NCBI GenBank assembly: GCA_026988445.1
Contig: JALSLF010000588.1
Span: forward strand, 1-6,638
Length of the DNA stretch: 6,638 nt
Direction: 5' to 3'
DNA from: Bacteroidales bacterium
GTDB taxonomy: Bacteria > Bacteroidota > Bacteroidia > Bacteroidales > NBLH01
Shown: positions 1 to 5,266 of the stretch, piece by piece
Layout of the letters: each line of letters starts with the position of its first letter
Numbering within the stretch: position 1 is the stretch's first letter
Notes under the pieces: model-generated
The model's input: only the letters and a program-made list of their open reading frames with translations
Told to the model about the DNA's origin: nothing
The model's database searches: none
Translations under genes and position numbers: made by a program

Positions 1-1
1 A

Positions 2-211
2 AGTTTTATTAAAATTGAAATAGATAATCAATACACCGGTAAAGAAATTATTGTAAATTTATACAATATAAACGGAAAAAAAGTGATTAATCTGAAAAGC
101 ACTGCTGCAATTATTGAAATTCCTTTGAAATTTTTAGAAAACGGTGCTTATGTATTGGAGATTATATATAATAAAAATATAGTACAGCATAAACTTGTTG
201 TGAAAAACTAA
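2..211 (+). CDS. C-terminal end of a T9SS-secreted protein (type A sorting domain), 5' partial
   Basis: Only the last 69 residues and the TAA stop (209-211) are present; the reading frame is open from the left edge, so the gene begins outside the window. The visible part is a small beta-sandwich-like tail with the hallmarks of the T9SS type A sorting domain (Por secretion tail): a strand VNLYNINGKKV (visible residues 18-28), then IPLKFLENGAYVLEI (40-54) with the conserved Leu-x-x-Gly-x-Tyr pattern, and a final strand ending QHKLVVKN with a basic C-terminus. In Bacteroidota this domain directs a signal-peptide-bearing protein through the outer membrane by type IX secretion, after which it is normally cleaved and the cargo released or anchored at the surface. 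The cargo's own function cannot be read because its catalytic or binding part lies upstream. The next gene follows after 10 bases on the same strand, suggesting co-transcription. Confidence 0.85.
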   Translation, partial: SFIKIEIDNQYTGKEIIVNLYNINGKKVINLKSTAAIIEIPLKFLENGAYVLEIIYNKNIVQHKLVVKN

Positions 212-221
212 ATTATCGATA

Positions 222-1028
222 ATGAATAATTTACTGTGGTTTTCAAGATGGTATTCTAATCAAGTAAGTAGTGGTATCGGTAAAACCATAAAGGTAAATA
301 TTACATCAGAAAGAAAATCGGCATGGAAAGTGCAAATCGATTTAAAATATACAGATGCCCGTAAACTAAGTTTTAAAAGTCTATATTTTGCAAAGTCGGA
401 ATTTAATTGGTACAGTTTAAAAATTAAAAATAAGGTTTTTATTGCAGAAGGCGATTTTACCAAACTTGATTTCTTGATTGGAAAATTCAGAGAACTTATA
501 GGTGAAAGCAAACATAAAAATAAAATTACTTATAAAGAAGATTATTTTTTAAGTGAGGAAATAAAAGATTTTCTTTTTGAAGGAGAGGAGCATATACGTA
601 TTTTTCTGCATTATACCGCACAAAAAGAAACTGCCGATAAAATATTGAAAAACGGATTATTTTATACTTATGCCTTTGATAAAACGGCTACTTCGATAAA
701 AAATAATAGTGTCGATTTGAATTATATTCATTATGTGCGCAAACAGTTTGGCGATTATATTATAGTTATCGGCTTTTCAAAAAAGCTATACGATAAATAT
801 ATTGAAATGATTAACAAATTAAATGCTAATGTTTTAAGGGTTGAAGAGATTTTGTGTGAACAGCCTATTGTTAAGAATGATGATGATGAATTAGTCTATA
901 TTTTAAGCAATAAATTTATTAAAGGATATTGCAATTACAAGACAGGAGAAATTATTCCAAACCCTGAGTATAATCCTGATTTTGATTCAGATGTTTTTGT
1001 AGAAAATATTAAAATGTTTGTTAGCTGA
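222..1028 (+). CDS. Two-domain protein: Imm53-like N-terminal half, unassigned (possibly ART-like) C-terminal half
   Basis: This is a 268-residue protein with no signal peptide or membrane segment, so it is probably cytoplasmic. Residues about 4-93 resemble the Imm53 immunity family: W6-x3-W10-Y11-x2-Q14, then an I-x-V/I strand, W35-K-V-x-I-D40-L, a Thr (T44), N62-W63, F73 and G77, and a closing L-x-x-I-x-x-F helix. The family's usual W-E-H and N-P-G-W elements are degenerate. A charged linker (about 94-120) leads to a second half (121-268) that I cannot assign with certainty. It contains F-L-H130-Y-T132, I141-L-x-x-G145-L, a DKTA motif (153-156), a hydrophobic strand YIIVIGF (179-185) and D222-E223-L-V-Y-I followed by FIKGY. 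This order is reminiscent of ADP-ribosyltransferase folds (His, Tyr and late Glu), but that is inference. The ATG at 222 lies 10 bases after the preceding stop, without a clear Shine-Dalgarno sequence. The 3' end overlaps the convergent kinase gene by 8 bases. Both the Imm53 and ART assignments need a profile search. Confidence 0.75.
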   Translation: MNNLLWFSRWYSNQVSSGIGKTIKVNITSERKSAWKVQIDLKYTDARKLSFKSLYFAKSEFNWYSLKIKNKVFIAEGDFTKLDFLIGKFRELIGESKHKNKITYKEDYFLSEEIKDFLFEGEEHIRIFLHYTAQKETADKILKNGLFYTYAFDKTATSIKNNSVDLNYIHYVRKQFGDYIIVIGFSKKLYDKYIEMINKLNANVLRVEEILCEQPIVKNDDDELVYILSNKFIKGYCNYKTGEIIPNPEYNPDFDSDVFVENIKMFVS

Positions 1029-3441
1029 ATAATTTTTTTAATGCCGAATAAAACTTAATACGTATTTTTTCAAAGAATTTTTTCTTTTCCTGATCGTCAA
1101 AATATCCTTGCCCATCACTGTATCCGTATCCATGACTGTAACCGTAGTTAAAACCGTAACCTTTTTTTAATCCGTAAATAGCCGACTGGTTTACATCGTT
1201 AAAAACAATTCCCATATTATGAACCCTGCCTGATGCATATATTTCGTTCAGCACATCAAGTACATTTTTTGGTGAATAATTTTGCCGTAGAACAAATAGG
1301 TTTACATCGGCATATTTTGCCAATAGAAATGTATCAGCAACATAAGCAACCGGAGGGGTATCAATAATAATATAATCAAAGCGGCTTTTTAAGTTTTTTA
1401 TTAATTCATCCATTTTAGGCTGTTCAATCAATTCAGCAGGGTTGGGTGGTATTTCTCCCGAAGGAATAATGTATAAATTATCAATACGTGTTTTAAAAAT
1501 AATCTCTTCAAGATTATTATAATTTGTCAGATAAGAGCTTAGACCTACATGATGAGCTATTCCTAATGCTAAATGCACTGTGGGTTTGCGCAGATCCAAG
1601 CCAATAATTAAAGTTTTTTTATTTCCTTTTGCTAATAAAGCTGCTAAATTAACAGAGATAAAAGATTTTCCTTCGCCACTTAGTGTTGAACTGATTAAAA
1701 TTACCGCATGTTCTTTATTTTTTAATAAAAAATTTAGTTGTATTTTAAGTGCTCTGAACGATTCGGTAATGGGCGATTTGGCATAGCTTTCAACCGGTAT
1801 TTTACTGCCTTGTATATTTTGACTGATTGCGCCTACTAAAGGTATCTGACTTGCTTTTTCAATTTCACTTTTATCTATTATTTTATTATTGAAAAAATCT
1901 ATTCCTACAATAATCAGGATAGGAATTAAAAGAGCTATCAGTATATACTTTGAGCTTGATTGTTCGGATTGAGCGGATTTAACCACATTTTCATCACGGG
2001 CAATATCTAAAATTTTTGCACCGGGACTATTTGATGCCATAGTAATACCTGCTTCTGTTCGTCTTTCTAATAAAAATGAGTAAATATTATCATGAAGCTG
2101 GTAACGTCTTTGAATATTCTTTATTTGCCTTTCTACAGAGGGTATTTTGCGTAATTTAGCATTAATAGCTCCTATTTTTTGGTTAATTTCATCAATACTA
2201 TAATCGGTTGCCTTAATACTTGTTACTATATGTTTTGCAATATCTTCATTTATTTTTTTTATTTGAAGATTAAGAATATCAAAACTTGGAATATCTGATT
2301 TGACATCGTACTTTAATATTTCTGATTGTGATTTAAGATTTTGATATTCAGTGATTTGAGATGTTAGTATGGGGTCGTCTATATTAAGCAACATAGGCGA
2401 AATTACTTCGGGCACTTCTGTATTTTCGCTCATGTTTTTTTCAAGATATTTGTAAAAATTCTTTTTTAGTTTTAGCATTTTTAACTCTTCTTGAAGTTGC
2501 GCCAAATCATCAAAAAGCATTTCACCTTCTTTATTTATATCCAAAACTTGGTGGCTTTGTTTAAACACTTGCAAGCTATCTTCGGTAACGGCAATTGAAT
2601 CAACAACACTTGATAATTGTGTGTCGATAAATTTAATAGTATTGATTACAATACGGTTTTTTTCATCCAAACGGTTACGTAAATAAATTTCTACTATTTT
2701 ATTCAGATAGTTATTAATTCTTCGCGGTACGGTACCATCTATCCAAAGCCATAAAATAGAGCTGTTTTGACTACGCACATCAACATTTAAGCGGTTTGAA
2801 AAAGAATTTACCAAGGAATGAAAGTTATTTTTATAAAAATAATACTGCTGTCCGGAAAGTGTTTTATAATTTATGTTTTTATTCTTGTTCTTTATAATTG
2901 TGAAATTTAACAAATCGGATGTGAAATGTGCTCCAAAACTCAATTCTTTACTTATCCCAAGCTGCTCAATATCAATTCTGAATTTGTTTTCTCCGGTAAA
3001 AGTTAAAAAGCATTTTACCCAAGGAGCAAAATTTTTTCCCGAATCGGGAACAATTATAAAAGGCGTATTTTGGTATAAATCAATATCACTTCTAAATTTT
3101 TCATATCTGAAATAAGAAATTTCAAAATCAAGTTCTTTTAGTGCTTGTTCGCTCAATGTGTATGATTTAAGTACACCTATTTCGTTTTCTATATTTTTCC
3201 GGTTATCAAAAAGCTGTAATCCTCCCACCACACGCTGCGTACTCTGTAATTCATCTTTTAGCATTATTGTTGCATGCGTTGAATAAGTATTTACATTGTA
3301 TCTGCCTGAAATATATTTATATCCAAAAACAATAATAAAAGATAAAATAAAAAGATACCAATAAGCAATGGCTTTGAGTAAGTATTTTTTTACATCAAAG
3401 TTTGAATTGTCTGGTTTTATTGTTAGTGGTTCAGGTTCCAT
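1021..3441 (-). CDS. Wzc-like polysaccharide co-polymerase / tyrosine autokinase
   Basis: This 806-residue inner-membrane protein fuses a chain-length/co-polymerase part to a cytoplasmic BY-kinase, the full-length Wzc architecture. A short cytoplasmic tail leads to TM1 (about 24-43). A large periplasmic region follows, with a helical, coiled-coil-prone stretch (about 265-470) and a GNVR segment (about 430-490, containing P434-S-V-E-R and YSFLLERRTEA). TM2 is about 499-516. The kinase has the oligomerisation-type motif E560-x-x-R563-x-x-K566, Walker A SGEGKS (588-593, K592), a Walker A' segment LIIGLDLR (611-618), and Walker B YIIIDTPP (690-697, D694). The C-terminus carries seven tyrosines interspersed with glycine (Y756, 762, 766, 768, 772, 774, 780), the expected autophosphorylation cluster, followed by a basic helical tail of about 25 residues. 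In the family, cycles of tyrosine phosphorylation control capsule or exopolysaccharide polymerisation and export with the Wza partner. The ATG lies 3 bases after the stop of the Wza-like gene, so the two are translated from one operon. The first Asp of the classical Walker A' D-x-D is Gly614 here, a form I recall in other Bacteroidota. Confidence 0.95.
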   Translation of the reverse strand: MEPEPLTIKPDNSNFDVKKYLLKAIAYWYLFILSFIIVFGYKYISGRYNVNTYSTHATIMLKDELQSTQRVVGGLQLFDNRKNIENEIGVLKSYTLSEQALKELDFEISYFRYEKFRSDIDLYQNTPFIIVPDSGKNFAPWVKCFLTFTGENKFRIDIEQLGISKELSFGAHFTSDLLNFTIIKNKNKNINYKTLSGQQYYFYKNNFHSLVNSFSNRLNVDVRSQNSSILWLWIDGTVPRRINNYLNKIVEIYLRNRLDEKNRIVINTIKFIDTQLSSVVDSIAVTEDSLQVFKQSHQVLDINKEGEMLFDDLAQLQEELKMLKLKKNFYKYLEKNMSENTEVPEVISPMLLNIDDPILTSQITEYQNLKSQSEILKYDVKSDIPSFDILNLQIKKINEDIAKHIVTSIKATDYSIDEINQKIGAINAKLRKIPSVERQIKNIQRRYQLHDNIYSFLLERRTEAGITMASNSPGAKILDIARDENVVKSAQSEQSSSKYILIALLIPILIIVGIDFFNNKIIDKSEIEKASQIPLVGAISQNIQGSKIPVESYAKSPITESFRALKIQLNFLLKNKEHAVILISSTLSGEGKSFISVNLAALLAKGNKKTLIIGLDLRKPTVHLALGIAHHVGLSSYLTNYNNLEEIIFKTRIDNLYIIPSGEIPPNPAELIEQPKMDELIKNLKSRFDYIIIDTPPVAYVADTFLLAKYADVNLFVLRQNYSPKNVLDVLNEIYASGRVHNMGIVFNDVNQSAIYGLKKGYGFNYGYSHGYGYSDGQGYFDDQEKKKFFEKIRIKFYSALKKLFS

Positions 3442-3444
3442 AAA

Positions 3445-4218
3445 TTACTTAAGGTTTAAAATTAGCAATACCATTGTCATGGTTGATGTAATGGTAGAAA
3501 GTATTAAAGTATAATCTCTTACATTCATTCTAAATGTTTTATTTGCAATCGGTTCCACAATTATCATATCGTAGGGGAGCAAATAAAATTTATCGGATGT
3601 AAGCAAATTTCTTTTGGTTAAATCTACTCTGAATGTTTTTGTTCCATTTATACTTTTCCGAACAATTAATACATTTCTTTTATCTCCGTAATCATTAATT
3701 CCACCGGCTAATGCTATGGCATCTAATATATTAATATTGTCTTGCATCACGGTAACTCTACCTTGTTGGTTAACCTCTCCCAGAAAATCTAAATAAAAAC
3801 TTACCAGTTTCAAATTGGCAATAGCATTGTTTAAATGTTGATTGGTTTTTTCTTGCAATAGTTTGTTTGCTTCTTTAACCGTTAAGCCTTCCACTTTTAA
3901 AGCACCTAATACGGGAACTTGAATATATCCCGAATCGTTTACAGTAAAACCGTCTAAATAAAAATTTGAATTTTGAATATTGCTTGTGCCTGTCGTAGTT
4001 TTTCCAATATTAAAATACTCGTTAATCTCTTTATTCGTTGAAGTAATTTTAATATATAAAATATCTTGCTTTTGTATTTTATAGTCGGTAGGTATATTCT
4101 CATACTCATAAATTTGCTCAAACACCTCATTTTTATCCTGTATATACTTTATGCTTTTTGATATACACGAAGGCAAAAGCAAAATGAAAAGGAATAATAA
4201 GAGAAAGATATTTTTCAT
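3445..4218 (-). CDS. Wza-like polysaccharide export outer-membrane lipoprotein
   Basis: This 257-residue protein is of the polysaccharide export (Poly_export/SLBB) family. A lipoprotein signal peptide is visible: K2, a hydrophobic run (residues 4-15) and a lipobox LPSC with the acylated cysteine at C18. The export domain starts at DYKIQKQDILYIKI (45-58) and continues through GYIQVPVLGALKVEGLTV (97-114), the characteristic strand-turn-strand with 'eANKLLQEK' helix. An SLBB-type segment spans about 143-190 (FLGEVNQQGRV, then ILDAIALAGGINDYGD). YDMIIVEP (216-223) closes it. A hydrophobic C-terminal helix (about 236-255) probably crosses a membrane, as the Wza C-terminal helix barrel does. It should form the outer-membrane/periplasmic conduit for a polysaccharide and dock on the Wzc-like protein encoded immediately downstream. 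It is first in the operon. The ATG at 4218 has only AT-rich sequence before it and no Shine-Dalgarno match, usual for Bacteroidota. Length is shorter than E. coli Wza (about 380), as expected for a single-SLBB form. Confidence 0.93.
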   Translation of the reverse strand: MKNIFLLLFLFILLLPSCISKSIKYIQDKNEVFEQIYEYENIPTDYKIQKQDILYIKITSTNKEINEYFNIGKTTTGTSNIQNSNFYLDGFTVNDSGYIQVPVLGALKVEGLTVKEANKLLQEKTNQHLNNAIANLKLVSFYLDFLGEVNQQGRVTVMQDNINILDAIALAGGINDYGDKRNVLIVRKSINGTKTFRVDLTKRNLLTSDKFYLLPYDMIIVEPIANKTFRMNVRDYTLILSTITSTMTMVLLILNLK

Positions 4219-4277
4219 CTATAAAATTAATTAGTTTTGTAAATCGAAGAAACGATAAAAATTAAAAAATATTTAAA

Positions 4278-4310
4278 CAAAAATAGCATAATTTCATAAA
4301 AAGAGCTAAA
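4278..4310 (-). promoter_or_regulatory. Candidate Bacteroidota sigma-A promoter for the export/kinase operon
   Basis: Read on the minus strand, bases 4285-4278 are TATTTTTG, an exact match to the Bacteroidota -7 box TAnnTTTG. About 21 bases further upstream on the same strand, the TTTA around 4310-4307 is a partial match to the -33 TTTG box. Transcription would start near 4271, giving a leader of about 50 bases before the ATG at 4218. The region is very AT-rich, so chance matches are likely; the exact -7 box and its sensible position make this a reasonable but unproven call. Confidence 0.45.
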
Positions 4311-4369
4311 AACTGTTAATTATACCCGAAAATAGTAAAAATTCATCAAATTTTTTTAAAAATTGTTTG

Positions 4370-4401
4370 TTGACGATATTTTTTTTAGTATTTTACACTT
4401 G
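4370..4401 (+). promoter_or_regulatory. Weak candidate promoter for the YqgE-like gene
   Basis: TACACTTG at 4394-4401 matches the Bacteroidota -7 box TAnnTTTG with one mismatch. A TTG at 4370-4372 lies 21 bases upstream, roughly where the -33 TTTG box would be; a full TTTG at 4366-4369 is about 3-4 bases too far away. Initiation would fall near 4408, leaving a very short leader before the GTG at 4422. The match is imperfect and the surroundings are nearly all A and T. Confidence 0.3.
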
Positions 4402-4421
4402 CAAATTAAATTAATCAATCC

Positions 4422-5009
4422 GTGAAAACAGAACCAGACTTTTTTAAAATAGAACATGAAAACCTTATGCCGGAAAAAGGGAACTTACTTATTTCAGAGC
4501 CTTTTTCTAATGATGCTTATTTTAAAAGATCGGTTGTGCTTTTAACATTGAATGATGACGAAGGTTCCGTTGGATTTATTCTTAACAAGCAGGTCGATAT
4601 TTCTTTATCCGATTTGTTTGAAGAAGATTTTGATTTTAAAGGTAAAGTATCAATTGGGGGGCCTGTATCTATTGACAGAATTGACTTTTTACATACCTTG
4701 GGTGAACTTATTCCGAATAGCAAGCATGTAATTGATAATATATATTGGGGAGGTGATTTTAATGTAGTTTTGAAAATGTTGCGTAGCAAATCTATTTCCG
4801 AAGAGCAAATTCGTTTCTTTATCGGTTACTCCGGTTGGAGCAAAGGACAGCTTGATAAAGAAATTGAAAACGATTTTTGGTTAGTTACTCACCCTGATAC
4901 CCAGAGTATTATGCCAATTGACGAAAATTATTGGAAAACTACCTTGAAACGTTTAGGCAGAAAATACGAAGTATGGCTTAACATTCCGGAAGATCCGGTT
5001 CTAAATTAA
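4422..5009 (+). CDS. YqgE/AlgH family protein (DUF179), GTG start
   Basis: This 195-residue soluble protein is of the widespread YqgE/AlgH family, whose biochemical role is not established; the AlgH name comes from an alginate-regulation phenotype in Pseudomonas. Family motifs run the length of the protein: LLISEP (22-27), RSVVLL (36-41), GSVGFILN (48-55), GGPV (79-82), LHTLG (90-94), YWGGDF (108-113) and the hallmark FFIGYSGWSKGQL (132-144). Length matches the family (about 185-195). The start is GTG at 4422: an in-frame TAA lies only five codons upstream (4407-4409), and the nearest ATG (4467, residue 16) would remove the DFFKIEHENL segment that Bacteroidota members typically carry before the conserved core. 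No Shine-Dalgarno sequence is visible. The gene is divergent from the polysaccharide export operon across 203 bases and is followed 30 bases later by a strong hairpin terminator, so it is probably monocistronic. Confidence 0.93.
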   Translation: MKTEPDFFKIEHENLMPEKGNLLISEPFSNDAYFKRSVVLLTLNDDEGSVGFILNKQVDISLSDLFEEDFDFKGKVSIGGPVSIDRIDFLHTLGELIPNSKHVIDNIYWGGDFNVVLKMLRSKSISEEQIRFFIGYSGWSKGQLDKEIENDFWLVTHPDTQSIMPIDENYWKTTLKRLGRKYEVWLNIPEDPVLN

Positions 5010-5039
5010 TTGTTTAATTAAAGGAAGCAAATAAAACTT

Positions 5040-5088
5040 AACTGTCCGATTATGTATTCAACTGTACGGAATCGGACAGTTTTGTTTT
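5040..5088 (+). terminator. Rho-independent terminator after the YqgE-like gene
   Basis: An 11-base perfect stem is formed by 5040-5050 (AACTGTCCGAT) and 5071-5081 (ATCGGACAGTT), with a 20-base loop and followed by a T-rich run TTTGTTTT (5081-5088). It begins 30 bases after the YqgE-like stop codon. The loop contains ACTGTACGGA (5061-5070), an imperfect extra copy of the left arm; its ACTGT could pair instead with ACAGT at 5076-5080. The long loop is unusual for a terminator, but the GC-containing stem stands out in this AT-rich DNA. Confidence 0.8.
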
Positions 5089-5266
5089 GTCTTGTTCTTG
5101 TAAATGATTAAGTGTTAGTGTATTGTAGTTTTGCTTTTCTTTGGCATGATTTTTCTAATTAGGGTAATATATGATAAGGCTCAATTAATGTTTTGCATAG
5201 ATATTTACGGATTTAAGGTATTATCTAAGGAGTCTAAAATCCAAAACCTGAACTTATATTATAAAA

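Noticed and set aside
3036..3050. Inverted repeat TTCCCGA-A-TCGGGAA
   Set aside because: It lies inside the kinase coding sequence (PDSGK region), with a 1-base centre; probably a chance palindrome from codon choice.
5052..5111. Short plus-strand reading frame of 19 codons starting ATG at 5052
   Set aside because: It runs through the terminator hairpin, has no ribosome binding site and no recognisable product.
5142..5157. Sigma-54-like promoter (TGGCAT, 5-base gap, TTCTA) upstream of the sigma-54 response regulator
   Set aside because: The -24 half is good, but the nearly invariant GC of the -12 box is CT here, so I do not call it a promoter; 5'-end mapping could revive it.
5227..5232. AAGGAG, a perfect Shine-Dalgarno-like hexamer before the response regulator
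   Set aside because: It is about 35 bases before the ATG at 5267 and no ATG, GTG or TTG lies at a usable distance after it.
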